Shown: piece after piece, positions 27,112 to 36,172 of the stretch
Numbering within the stretch: the stretch's first letter is position 1
Layout: every line of letters begins with the position of its first letter
NCBI GenBank assembly: GCA_017436185.1
Contig: JAFSDP010000012.1
Span: 178,392-242,391 of the forward strand
Source: Alistipes sp.
GTDB taxonomy: Bacteria > Bacteroidota > Bacteroidia > Bacteroidales > Rikenellaceae
Length of the DNA stretch: 64,000 bases
Reading direction: 5' to 3'
Translations under genes and position numbers: made by a program
Notes under the pieces: model-generated
What the model was told of the DNA's origin: nothing
The model's database searches: none
The model's input: the letters and a program-made list of their open reading frames with translations, nothing else

Positions 27112-28536
27112 CTATTTGCGAGGTTTAATGTTCAATTTTACGGGACGAATCATATTTTCAGGCTTCATCACCTCGTCCAGCTCCTCGCGCGAGAGGATGC
27201 CGTGCTCCAAAACCAACTCATAGACACCACGACCCGTCTCCATCGCCTCCTTGGCAATTTTGGTCGAGTTCTTGTAGCCGATGATGGGGTTCAGGGCCGT
27301 CACGATACCGATGCTGCCACGAATGTAGTCGCGGCAACGCTCCTCGTTGGCCGTGATGCCCTCGATGCAGCGGATGCGCAACGTATCAAAGCCGTTCATC
27401 AAGAGGTCGGCCGACTCGAAGCAGCACTGAGCCATCACGGGCTCCATCGCATTCAGCTCCATCTGGGCAGCCTCGTCGCTCATCGAGACGGTAAGGTCGT
27501 TGCCGATGACCTTGTACGAAATCTGGTTCATCACCTCGGGGATTACGGGATTTACCTTACCGGGCATAATCGACGAACCGGGCTGACGGGCGGGCAGGTT
27601 GATTTCGCCCAGACCGCAGCGAGGACCCGAAGCCAACAGACGCAGGTCGTTGCAGATTTTGTTCATCTTCAGGGCGATGCGCTTCATAGCCGACGAGTAG
27701 GCGACCATACACGACGTGTCGGAGGTGGCACCCACCAGATCTTTGGCCAACACCACATTCCACCCCGTGAGGTCGGCGATGGCAGCAGTCGAAAGCTCGG
27801 CATAGCCCGGCTCGGCACAGATACCCGTACCGATGGCTGTAGCACCCATATTGACCGTCAGGAACTCGTGCGAAGCGTAATCGAGGTGAGCAAGGGCATC
27901 CTCCAGCACGCTGGCAAAGCCGTTGAAAGTCTGGCCGAGCGACATCGGAACGGCATCCTCCAACTGGGTGCGACCCATCTTCAAGATTTGCGCGAACTCA
28001 TCACCCTTACGACGCAGTGCGTCAATGAGTTGCAATAGATGATCACGCAACTCCAAATGGGTAGCGTAAAGACCCATATGGATGGCGGCAGGGTAGGCAT
28101 CGTTGGTCGATTGCGAGCGGTTCACATCGTCGTTGGGCGAGCAGTATTGGTACTCGCCTCGGTTGTGACCCATCAGCTCCAACGCACGGTTGGCAATCAC
28201 CTCGTTGGCGTTCATATTGGTCGTCGTACCGGCACCGCCCTGAATCATATCGACGGGGAAGTGCTCGTGGTACTGACCCTCCATAATCTCACGGCAGGCC
28301 TGAGCAATGGCCTCATAAACCTCGTCGGTCAGCAGGCCCAACTGGTGGTTGGCTTGGGCAGCACCCAGCTTCACCACAGCCAGCCCCTTAATGAAGCGGG
28401 GATAGTCGCTCAAACGGAAATTCGAGATGGGGAAATTCTCCAGACCGCGCATCGTCTGTACACCATAGAGGACCGATTCGGGGACCTCAACCGCACCAAG
28501 CAGGTCGCTCTCGGTACGGGTAGCCAAATTTTTCAT
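27112..28536 (-). CDS. aspA: Aspartate ammonia-lyase
   Basis: This 474-residue enzyme of the fumarase/aspartase superfamily interconverts aspartate with fumarate and ammonia. Motifs in order: TESDLLGAVEVPESVLYG, the T-T-N binding segment GGAGTTTNMNANEVIANRA, NDDVNRSQSTNDAYPAA, and the catalytic loop PGSSIMPGKVNPVIPE. These features separate it from fumarase II less than from argininosuccinate lyase; the N-terminal TRTESDLLG favours aspartase. It is monocistronic, between truA and the divergent dapB gene. Confidence 0.93.
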   Translation of the reverse strand: MKNLATRTESDLLGAVEVPESVLYGVQTMRGLENFPISNFRLSDYPRFIKGLAVVKLGAAQANHQLGLLTDEVYEAIAQACREIMEGQYHEHFPVDMIQGGAGTTTNMNANEVIANRALELMGHNRGEYQYCSPNDDVNRSQSTNDAYPAAIHMGLYATHLELRDHLLQLIDALRRKGDEFAQILKMGRTQLEDAVPMSLGQTFNGFASVLEDALAHLDYASHEFLTVNMGATAIGTGICAEPGYAELSTAAIADLTGWNVVLAKDLVGATSDTSCMVAYSSAMKRIALKMNKICNDLRLLASGPRCGLGEINLPARQPGSSIMPGKVNPVIPEVMNQISYKVIGNDLTVSMSDEAAQMELNAMEPVMAQCCFESADLLMNGFDTLRIRCIEGITANEERCRDYIRGSIGIVTALNPIIGYKNSTKIAKEAMETGRGVYELVLEHGILSREELDEVMKPENMIRPVKLNIKPRK

Positions 28537-28700
28537 TGTTTAGTTACAATTTTTAGGGTTATATTGCGTTTTTTATTATATTGTTTTTGCCAAAAGCAAG
28601 GTAAAGTTACTATTTATTTTTCCATCCTCCAAATTTTCCGCCAAAAAGAATACCTCTGCTCGAAAGATACTGCAAGAAGGTGCGATGAAGCGGAAATAAA

Positions 28701-28732
28701 TTTGGTCGTGCGCGCGTAAAGTATTATCTTTG
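28701..28732 (+). promoter_or_regulatory. Canonical Bacteroidetes promoter of the dapB operon
   Basis: TTTG (28701-28704), exactly 20 bases, then TATCTTTG (28725-28732), a full match to the major sigma factor pattern of the phylum. It is 18 bases before the dapB ATG and probably drives the seven-gene run to 38500. Confidence 0.85.
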
Positions 28733-28750
28733 CGTGATTATATAGTTAGT

Positions 28751-29509
28751 ATGAAAACAGCCATTATCGGATACGGAAAGATGGGCCGTGAGATTGAACG
28801 CATCCTCGTGGAGCGTGGTCACGAAGTAGCCCTGATTATTGATATCGACAACGCCTCGGAGTTGGACAGCGAACACCTGCAAGGCATCGACGTGGCGTTG
28901 GAGTTCACCACCCCTGCCACCGCCTACCACAACCTGCGCACCTGCATCGAGAACCACGTTCCGGTGGTGAGCGGCACGACAGGTTGGACCGAGCGATTGG
29001 AGGAGCTCAAGGAGCTGTGTGTGGAGCAGGGTAGTGCCCTCTTCTATGCCTCAAACTACTGCCTCGGGGTCAATCTTTTGTTCCGACTCAACCGCCAGTT
29101 GGCCGAGCAGATTGAGCGTCTGGGCGCCCGTTACAACGTCACGATGGAGGAGATTCACCACACCCAGAAGAAGGATGCTCCGAGCGGTACAGCCATCACG
29201 TTGGCCGAAGGGGTCATCGACCACCTTTCGTCGAAAACCGAGTGGGTCAATTATGCCCCGGGCGTGGAGGGTGTAACGCATCCGATTGCCGACCCGACAG
29301 CAGCCCAGGCGAACGAGCTTGTCATCTACTCGAAGCGAGAGGGGATGGTACCGGGCATTCACACGCTCCACTACGAAAGCGAGGACGACCTGCTGACGTT
29401 GAGCCACACCATCAAAAACCGCCGCACGTTGGCGATGGGTGCGGTGATTGCCGCCGAGTTCCTGTGTGGTCGCAAGGGGGTCTATACGATGGACGATTTG
29501 ATTGGATAA
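28751..29509 (+). CDS. dapB: 4-hydroxy-tetrahydrodipicolinate reductase
   Basis: This 252-residue enzyme reduces hydroxy-tetrahydrodipicolinate in the lysine/diaminopimelate pathway. The ATG at 28751 (MKTAIIGYGKMGREIERIL) was chosen because it starts at the NAD-binding strand and fits the promoter at 28701-28732. The substrate motif is MEEIHHTQKKDAPSGTAITLAEG, read in pieces, with the conserved His pair and Lys. The C-terminal SRRTLAMGAV-like block is present as KNRRTLAMGAVIAAEFL. It is the first gene of a long operon, and lepB follows by 13 bases. Confidence 0.97.
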   Translation: MKTAIIGYGKMGREIERILVERGHEVALIIDIDNASELDSEHLQGIDVALEFTTPATAYHNLRTCIENHVPVVSGTTGWTERLEELKELCVEQGSALFYASNYCLGVNLLFRLNRQLAEQIERLGARYNVTMEEIHHTQKKDAPSGTAITLAEGVIDHLSSKTEWVNYAPGVEGVTHPIADPTAAQANELVIYSKREGMVPGIHTLHYESEDDLLTLSHTIKNRRTLAMGAVIAAEFLCGRKGVYTMDDLIG

Positions 29510-29522
29510 AACTGAACATACG

Positions 29523-30878
29523 ATGAATAAAATCAAAGCCTTCTTTAAGAATAAATGGGTCGGCTTCACGCTGGCCTCACTGCTCTACATCCTTTGGTTT
29601 GTGGTCTGGACGGGCAATTGGTGGTTGCTGTTGGGTCTTGTGGTCATCTACGACCTCTACATCAGCCGCTACATCTACCGTTTTATCGGGCGTCACAACG
29701 AGGCGCTGTGCGAGCGCAGCCGCATCTATCGCACCATCTACGAGTGGGTCAATGCCATTGTCTTTGCAACGGTGGTGGCCTCGCTGGTGCACATCTTCAT
29801 CTTCCAGATGTATGTCATTCCCACCTCGTCGATGGAGCAGTCGCTTTTGATTGGCGACTACCTCTACGTGAGCAAGGTGACCTACGGCCCGCAGATGCCC
29901 AACACGCCGGTGGCCTTCCCCTTCGTGCACCACACGATGCCGTTGTCGCAGACCAAAAAGTCCTTCTCGGAGTGCATCAAGTGGCCCTACAAGCGTCTGA
30001 AGGGCATTCGCAACGTGGAGCGTGGCGATGTGGTGGTCTTCAACTTCCCGGCAGGCGACACGGTGCTGTTGGAGAATCAGGCCGTCACCTACTACGATTT
30101 CGTGCGCAGCTACACCGAGCAGTATGGGGCCGCAGAGGGTCGCAAGCGGTTGGCCGAGGATTACACCATCATCAGCCGTCCGGTCGATAAGCGTGAGAAC
30201 TACATCAAGCGTTGCGTAGCCATTGCGGGCGACACGTTGGAGATTAAGGAGGGCGTGGTCTTTGTCAATGGCGAGGAGCAGGCTCCCATCGCAGGGGTGC
30301 AGCAGACCTACATTGCCCAGACAGCACAACCCTTCTCGAAACAGGCGTTGGAGCGTTTGGGGGTGCGTGAGTGGTCGGGCAACGGCTCGGTCTATTACCT
30401 CTTCCTCACCGACGAGGCTGCTCAAAAGTTGCAGCAGTCGTCGAACGTCATCTCGTTGCGTCGCTACATCTACGGTCCCAACAAGGAGGTCTTCCCCCAT
30501 TGGCCTACGGCTCGTTGGAGTCAGGACAGCTACGGCCCGATTTGGGTTCCGAAGCGGGGCGCAACCATCGACCTTACGGTGGAGAATCTTCCCCTCTACG
30601 AGCGCATCATCACCGTCTACGAGGGACACACACTGGAGCTGAAGGGCGACGAGATACTGATCGACGGCACACCCGCCACGCAATACACCTTTGCGTTGGA
30701 TTACTATTGGATGATGGGCGACAATCGCCACAACTCGGCTGACTCCCGCTTCTGGGGCTTTGTACCCGAGGACCACATCGTGGGCAAGGCGTCGTTCATT
30801 TGGCTTTCGACGGACCGTGACAAGGGGTCGTTCCCTGCCAACATCCGTTGGGAGCGTCTGTTCAAAAAGGTAAAATAA
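29523..30878 (+). CDS. lepB: Signal peptidase I
   Basis: This 451-residue membrane protease removes signal peptides from exported proteins. The ATG at 29523 (MNKIKAFFKNKW) fits the short gap after dapB. Two or three N-terminal helices lie at about 13-50 and 80-100. The catalytic Ser is in MYVIPTSSMEQSLLIGDYLYVSK, read in parts, and the catalytic Lys in YIKRCVAIAGDTLEI. The late signature is GDNRHNSADSRFWGFVPEDH. It is longer than the E. coli enzyme, with an insertion between the Ser and Lys boxes and after the Lys box, as usual for Bacteroidetes. Its stop overlaps the next ATG by one base. Confidence 0.96.
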   Translation: MNKIKAFFKNKWVGFTLASLLYILWFVVWTGNWWLLLGLVVIYDLYISRYIYRFIGRHNEALCERSRIYRTIYEWVNAIVFATVVASLVHIFIFQMYVIPTSSMEQSLLIGDYLYVSKVTYGPQMPNTPVAFPFVHHTMPLSQTKKSFSECIKWPYKRLKGIRNVERGDVVVFNFPAGDTVLLENQAVTYYDFVRSYTEQYGAAEGRKRLAEDYTIISRPVDKRENYIKRCVAIAGDTLEIKEGVVFVNGEEQAPIAGVQQTYIAQTAQPFSKQALERLGVREWSGNGSVYYLFLTDEAAQKLQQSSNVISLRRYIYGPNKEVFPHWPTARWSQDSYGPIWVPKRGATIDLTVENLPLYERIITVYEGHTLELKGDEILIDGTPATQYTFALDYYWMMGDNRHNSADSRFWGFVPEDHIVGKASFIWLSTDRDKGSFPANIRWERLFKKVK

Positions 30879-31474
30879 TGGAGACTGTGGACCACTACCT
30901 GACCATCGAAGCCCCCGTCGAGGTGGCGATGCGCGAGCGGAGCAGCAAATTTCTGTCGTACATCTATCCTGTCGAGACCGAGGAGCAGATCAAGGAGGCG
31001 TTGGATGCGCTGCGCAAGCGTTATTTCGATGCCACCCACCACTGCTATGCCTGGCGGTTGGGACCCGAGGGCGAACAGTTCCGTGCCAACGACGACGGCG
31101 AGCCTTCGGGTACGGCCGGCAAACCCATTCTGGGGCAGTTGTTGTCGCACGAGCTGACAGATTGTCTGATCGTGGTGGTGCGCTATTTTGGAGGCACGAA
31201 GTTGGGCGTTCCGGGGCTGATTGCAGCCTACAAAGAGGCGGCAGCCGATGCCATCGAGGCGGCCACGATTATCGAGCGCACGGTCGATCGGCAGATTACG
31301 GTTCACTTCCCCTACATTTCAATGAACGACATTATGCGGGTGGTCAAGGAGTTGCAACCTCGTGTGCGCGGGCAGGAGTTCGACAACCTCTGCACGATGC
31401 ACCTGACGATTCGCGAGGGGCAGGCCGACCTGCTCGAAGAAAAACTCAAAAAGGCGGGCGGAAGCATCGCCTAA
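30878..31474 (+). CDS. YigZ/IMPACT-family protein
   Basis: This 198-residue protein belongs to the UPF0029/IMPACT family. The ATG at 30878 (METVDHYLTIEAP) overlaps the lepB stop by one base. Conserved blocks are FLSYIYPVETEEQ, THHCYAWRLG, DDGEPSGTAGKPIL and the strand VVVRYFGGTKLGVPGLIAAY, the last two being the IMPACT hallmark. A C-terminal ferredoxin-like DUF1949 domain spans about 135-198. Family members are linked to translation control in eukaryotes; the bacterial role is unknown. Confidence 0.94.
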   Translation: METVDHYLTIEAPVEVAMRERSSKFLSYIYPVETEEQIKEALDALRKRYFDATHHCYAWRLGPEGEQFRANDDGEPSGTAGKPILGQLLSHELTDCLIVVVRYFGGTKLGVPGLIAAYKEAAADAIEAATIIERTVDRQITVHFPYISMNDIMRVVKELQPRVRGQEFDNLCTMHLTIREGQADLLEEKLKKAGGSIA

Positions 31475-31480
31475 ACCATT

Positions 31481-34267
31481 ATGACACAGTTCAAATCCAT
31501 CTATATCAAGGGGGCACGGGTCCACAACCTCAGAAACATCGAGCTGGAGATTCCGCACGAGAAGCTGGTGGTCGTAACGGGTCTTTCGGGATCGGGAAAA
31601 TCGACCCTGGCATTCGACACAATCTTTGCCGAGGGACAACGCCGCTATGTGGAGAGTCTGTCGGCTTATGCCCGCCAGTTCCTGGGTAAAATTGCCAAAC
31701 CCGATGTCGATATTCTGACCGGTCTTGCACCGGCCATTGCCATCGAACAGAAGGTCAATACCCGCAATCCTCGTTCGACGGTGGGCACCTCGACCGAGAT
31801 CTACGACTACCTGCAACTGTTGTTTGCCCGTGCCGGTCACCTTATTTCGCCCGTGTCGGGTCGTGAGGTAAAGATTGACAGCGTGGATGAGGTGGCCGAG
31901 TGGATGCTCACGCACCTCGACCAGCGAGCCGTCATTGCAGCCCCGTTGCTGTTGGGCGAAAACGAGGGGCTTATCGAGCGTCTTCTGACGCTTCACGCCG
32001 AGGGTATCTTGCGTCTGCATACACCCCAGGGAACGATGCTCATCGAGGAGTTTATGCCGACCATTACCCCCCAAACCTCGGCCGAGGAGTTGTTGGTGGT
32101 GGTCGATCGTCTGCGCATCACCGAGGGCGACGAGATGCAGATGCGCATCCGTGAGTCCATCACGAAGGCCTACGCCTATGGTGGGGGCAGTTGCGTGGTC
32201 TTGATCAACGACGAGCCGCACCCCTTCTCAACCCGTTTGGAGGCCGACGGCATCTGCTTCGAGCCGCCTACCGAGCACCTCTTCAGCTTCAACAATCCGC
32301 TGGGTGCTTGTCCTCGTTGCGAGGGGTATGGCAAGGTGGTCGGCATCGACGAGGAGTTGGTTATTCCCGACAAGAGCCGTTCGATTTACGACGACGCCAT
32401 TGCCTGTTGGCGAGGCGAGACGATGCGCCGTTGGAAGGATCAGTTGGTGCGCAATGCTTACCTCTTCGACTTTCCCATACACACCCCGTACCACGCCCTC
32501 ACGGCCGAGCAGAAACGGCTGCTGTGGCAGGGCAATGGCTATTTTCACGGACTGGACGACTTCTTCCGCTACATCGACAAGGAGCGTTACAAGGTGCAGT
32601 TCCGTGTGATGAAGGCCCGCTATACGGGCAAGAGCATCTGTCCCGAGTGTGGGGGAGGCCGCCTGCGCAAAGAGGCGTTGTATGTCCAAATCGGGGGCAA
32701 AAACATAGCTCAGATTGTCGCCACACCTGTGGCAGAGCTGCTTTCGTTCTTCCGCTCGTTGGAGTTGGATGCCCACGACAGAAGGGTAGCCGAGCGACTT
32801 TTGAAGGAGATTTTGGGTCGCCTGCAATACCTCGAAGATGTGGGGTTGGGCTATCTGACCCTCGACCGCTTGTCCTCGACCCTGTCGGGTGGCGAGAGCC
32901 AGCGTATCAACCTGGCCACCTCGTTGGGCAGCAACCTCACCGGCTCGCTCTACATCTTGGATGAGCCTTCGATTGGTCTGCACCCCCGAGATACCCACCG
33001 CCTAATCGGGGTCTTGAAGCAGCTGCGCGACCTGGGTAACACGGTCATTGTCGTGGAGCACGAGGAGGAGGTGATTCGTGCCGCCGACTACCTGATTGAC
33101 ATCGGGCCCGAGGCGGGCGTAAATGGCGGCCAAGTGGTCTTTGCAGGGCCGCTGTCGGAGTTGGAGCAGTGTAGCGGCAGCCTGACGGCCGACTACCTAA
33201 CGGGGCGAAAAAGCATCACTCCACCCACCTCACCACGCGGCTGGAGTCGAAAGCTGGTGATTGAGGGGGCGAGGGAGAACAACCTGAAAAACATCGACAT
33301 CCGCATTCCGTTGGGGGTGATGACCTGCATAACGGGTGTGAGTGGCAGCGGCAAGTCGTCGCTCACGAAGGGCATCCTTTATCCTGCGTTGCGCCGTATG
33401 ATTCACGAGACGGGTGACCACCCGGGCGACCACGACCGCATCAGCGGCGATGTGGGGTTGCTGCGTGCGGTGGAGATGGTGGACCAAAACCCCATCGGCA
33501 AATCGACCCGCTCGAACCCTGTGACCTACCTCAAGGCCTACGATGAGATACGTCACCTCTTTGCCGACCAGCCCAAGGCCCGCCATACGGGCGTGGGAGC
33601 TTCGGCCTTCTCGTTCAATGTGGCCGGAGGTCGCTGCGAGGAGTGCCAGGGCGAGGGTGTGATAAAGGTGGCAATGCAGTTTATGGCCGACGTGGAGTTG
33701 GTCTGCGAGGCGTGTGGCGGCAAGCGATTCCGAGAGGATATTTTGGAGATTACCTACCGAGGTAAGTCGATTCACGACGTGTTGGAGATGGATGTCGAAA
33801 CGGCCATCCGTTTCTTCGAGGAGGACAAGACGAATGCCACCTGCCGCCGTATTGTCGAGCGATTGAAGCCCCTGCAGGAGGTGGGGTTGGGCTATGTGAA
33901 GCTCGGCCAAAGCTCCTCGACCCTGTCGGGCGGTGAGAGCCAGCGTGTGAAGTTGGCCTCGTTCCTGACGCGTGACGACAAGCGTGGCAACATCCTCTTC
34001 ATCTTCGATGAGCCGACCACAGGACTCCATTTCCACGACATCAAACGGCTTTTGGAGGCCTTAAACGCCCTGATTCGTCAAGGTCACACGGTGGTCATCG
34101 TCGAGCACAACGTGGAGGTGATCAAATGTTCGGATTGGGTCATCGACCTCGGCCCCGAGGCGGGCTCGGAGGGCGGCAGGGTGGTCTTCGAGGGGACCCC
34201 GCAGGAGTTGGCCGCCTGCAAGGAGAGCTACACGGGCCAATTTTTGAAACTGAAAACAAACGATTAA
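31481..34267 (+). CDS. uvrA: UvrABC excinuclease subunit A
   Basis: This 928-residue ATPase recognises DNA lesions in nucleotide excision repair. It has two ABC modules. The first P-loop is [18 protein letters not shown] and the second [17 protein letters not shown]. Signature sequences [13 protein letters not shown] and [13 protein letters not shown] and Walker B strands [12 protein letters not shown] and [12 protein letters not shown] are intact. Zinc cysteines appear as [23 protein letters not shown] and CEECQGEGV then CEACGGKRF. The length matches the family. It is inside the dapB operon, with only six bases from yigZ. Confidence 0.98.
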   Translation: MTQFKSIYIKGARVHNLRNIELEIPHEKLVVVTGLSGSGKSTLAFDTIFAEGQRRYVESLSAYARQFLGKIAKPDVDILTGLAPAIAIEQKVNTRNPRSTVGTSTEIYDYLQLLFARAGHLISPVSGREVKIDSVDEVAEWMLTHLDQRAVIAAPLLLGENEGLIERLLTLHAEGILRLHTPQGTMLIEEFMPTITPQTSAEELLVVVDRLRITEGDEMQMRIRESITKAYAYGGGSCVVLINDEPHPFSTRLEADGICFEPPTEHLFSFNNPLGACPRCEGYGKVVGIDEELVIPDKSRSIYDDAIACWRGETMRRWKDQLVRNAYLFDFPIHTPYHALTAEQKRLLWQGNGYFHGLDDFFRYIDKERYKVQFRVMKARYTGKSICPECGGGRLRKEALYVQIGGKNIAQIVATPVAELLSFFRSLELDAHDRRVAERLLKEILGRLQYLEDVGLGYLTLDRLSSTLSGGESQRINLATSLGSNLTGSLYILDEPSIGLHPRDTHRLIGVLKQLRDLGNTVIVVEHEEEVIRAADYLIDIGPEAGVNGGQVVFAGPLSELEQCSGSLTADYLTGRKSITPPTSPRGWSRKLVIEGARENNLKNIDIRIPLGVMTCITGVSGSGKSSLTKGILYPALRRMIHETGDHPGDHDRISGDVGLLRAVEMVDQNPIGKSTRSNPVTYLKAYDEIRHLFADQPKARHTGVGASAFSFNVAGGRCEECQGEGVIKVAMQFMADVELVCEACGGKRFREDILEITYRGKSIHDVLEMDVETAIRFFEEDKTNATCRRIVERLKPLQEVGLGYVKLGQSSSTLSGGESQRVKLASFLTRDDKRGNILFIFDEPTTGLHFHDIKRLLEALNALIRQGHTVVIVEHNVEVIKCSDWVIDLGPEAGSEGGRVVFEGTPQELAACKESYTGQFLKLKTND

Positions 34268-34280
34268 AACATATTTTCCG

Positions 34281-35498
34281 TTGGAAGAGTTTTCGACATA
34301 CACCCTCTCGAACGGCATCCGTTGCATCCACCGCCAAGCAAAAGGCTCGGTGGCCCATTGTGCGTTGGTTGTCGGGGCGGGTACGCGTGACGAGGCGGCA
34401 GGGGAGTTTGGTCTGGCCCACTTTACCGAGCACGGTCTCTTTAAGGGGACTGCGAAGCGCAAGGCGTGGCAGGTGAATTGTCGGCTGGAGAATCTGGGTG
34501 GCGAGCTGAATGCCTTTACCACCAAGGAGGACACCACGTTGCACGCTACGGTACTGCGCAGCGACTTTACGAAGGCGGTCGAGTTGTTGGGCGATGTGTT
34601 GTTCTGCTCGACCTTCCCCGATCGGGAATTGGAGCGGGAAAAGGAGGTGATCTACGACGAGATAAACACCTACAAAGATGCCCCTGCGGAGCTGATTTAC
34701 GACACCTTCGAGGATCTGATTTTCGCCTCTTCGGAACTGGGACACAACATCTTGGGGCGCAAGGCCAACATCGCACGCTTCACGAGCGAGACGGTAAGGC
34801 GGTTTGTGGCACGATGCTACACCACCGACCAGATTGTCTTTTCGTCGATTGGCAACTTCTCGGTCAAGGTAGCCCGTGCTGCCGCCGAGCGTTACCTGGG
34901 TGACTATACGGCCACCACTCGTCAATACAGCCGCCAAAAGAGCCTTCGTTCGGCCCCCTTCAACCAAACCATCCACCGCCATACCCACCAAGCACACTGC
35001 ATCATCGGCTGTCCGGCCTACGACCAGCAGGACGAGAAACGCTTGGCCCTGGCGCTGCTGATTAACCGCCTGGGAGGTCCGTGCGCCAACTCGTTGTTGG
35101 GAATGGAACTGCGTGAGCGACACGGCCTTTCGTACAACATCGAGGCGAGCTACACCCCGTACAGCGACACGGGTGTGGTGGCCATCTATTTCAGCTCGGA
35201 GCACAGCCACCGCGACGACTGCATCGAGTTGATACACAAACAACTAAAGCTACTGCAAACCACCCCCTTCACGGCTCGGCAGTTGGCGATGGCCAAGCGA
35301 CAGTTCATTGCCCAGATGGCCATCTCGAGCGAGACGAAGGAGAACTATATGCTCAGTGCGGGCAAGAGTCTGCTTTCGCACGACGGCATCGACACGCTCG
35401 ACGCCCTCTATCAGAAGATTCGGGGCGTGAAGGCGAGCGAACTGCAAGAGGTGGCCGAGGAGTGCTTTTCGGAGCTTTCGACGCTGATTTACCGCTAA
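34281..35498 (+). CDS. M16-family (pitrilysin-like) zinc peptidase
   Basis: This 405-residue protein starts at a TTG codon, because the family begins just here with FSTYTLSNGIRCIHRQ and no ATG is available before the domain. The inverted zinc site HFTEH (in FGLAHFTEHGLFKGT) is complete and the third ligand is expected in the EREKEVIYDEI segment that follows. The protein has the two-domain M16B size, with the second domain about 170-395. It probably degrades peptides and could be cytoplasmic, since no signal peptide is seen. It is 13 bases downstream of uvrA in the same run. Confidence 0.92.
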   Translation: MEEFSTYTLSNGIRCIHRQAKGSVAHCALVVGAGTRDEAAGEFGLAHFTEHGLFKGTAKRKAWQVNCRLENLGGELNAFTTKEDTTLHATVLRSDFTKAVELLGDVLFCSTFPDRELEREKEVIYDEINTYKDAPAELIYDTFEDLIFASSELGHNILGRKANIARFTSETVRRFVARCYTTDQIVFSSIGNFSVKVARAAAERYLGDYTATTRQYSRQKSLRSAPFNQTIHRHTHQAHCIIGCPAYDQQDEKRLALALLINRLGGPCANSLLGMELRERHGLSYNIEASYTPYSDTGVVAIYFSSEHSHRDDCIELIHKQLKLLQTTPFTARQLAMAKRQFIAQMAISSETKENYMLSAGKSLLSHDGIDTLDALYQKIRGVKASELQEVAEECFSELSTLIYR

Positions 35499-35515
35499 TT
35501 AACCCACGTTTGACG

Positions 35516-36163
35516 ATGAACAAACTCGACCAATACATCCTTTCGAACACGACTCCCGAAGAGCCGCTGCTGACCGAATTGGACCGTGAAACCCACTTTC
35601 GGATGGTGGCACCTCGGATGCTTTCGGGCCACCTGCAGGGGCGGTTGCTGACCCTTCTGACGCAGATGATGCGCCCCAAGCGAGTGCTCGAAATCGGCAC
35701 ATTTACAGGCTATTCAGCCTTGTCAATTGCAGCAGGACTTGAGGAAGGGAGTGTGCTACATACCTTCGAGGTCGATGACGAGCAGCAGGAGCTGATTCAA
35801 TCCTTCTTCGACCGTTCGCCTCACGGCCACAAAATCGAACTGCACATCGGCTCGGCTCTGGAGGGAGCTCCACAGTTGGGCTGCACATTCGATTTGGTCT
35901 TTATGGATGGCGACAAACGGGAGTATCCCGACTACTATCGGATGCTGATGGGCGATGGGGCAACGCCGGCGCTGGTGGGGTCGGGGAGCATCATCGTGGC
36001 CGACAACATCCTTTGGTCGGGCAAGGTCATCGAGGAGGTGGCACACAACGACCGCCACACCGAAGCCCTCATCCGTTTCAACCAAATGGTGGTGGAGGAC
36101 GAGCGGGTTGAAAATGTGATTTTGCCGCTTCGTGACGGACTGAACATCATACGCATAAAATAA
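35516..36163 (+). CDS. SAM-dependent O-methyltransferase (COMT-like)
   Basis: This 215-residue enzyme belongs to the class I methyltransferase family 3 (catechol or caffeoyl-CoA type). The ATG at 35516 (MNKLDQYILSNTTPEEPLL) follows the M16 stop by 17 bases and is preferred over an upstream start inside that gene. The SAM-binding strand is VLEIGTFTGYSALSIAAGL, the acidic end HTFEVDDEQQE, and the metal or catalytic site LVFMDGDKREYPDYY with ADNILWSGKV. The substrate is unknown. Confidence 0.93.
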   Translation: MNKLDQYILSNTTPEEPLLTELDRETHFRMVAPRMLSGHLQGRLLTLLTQMMRPKRVLEIGTFTGYSALSIAAGLEEGSVLHTFEVDDEQQELIQSFFDRSPHGHKIELHIGSALEGAPQLGCTFDLVFMDGDKREYPDYYRMLMGDGATPALVGSGSIIVADNILWSGKVIEEVAHNDRHTEALIRFNQMVVEDERVENVILPLRDGLNIIRIK

Positions 36164-36172
36164 TCCAATTAT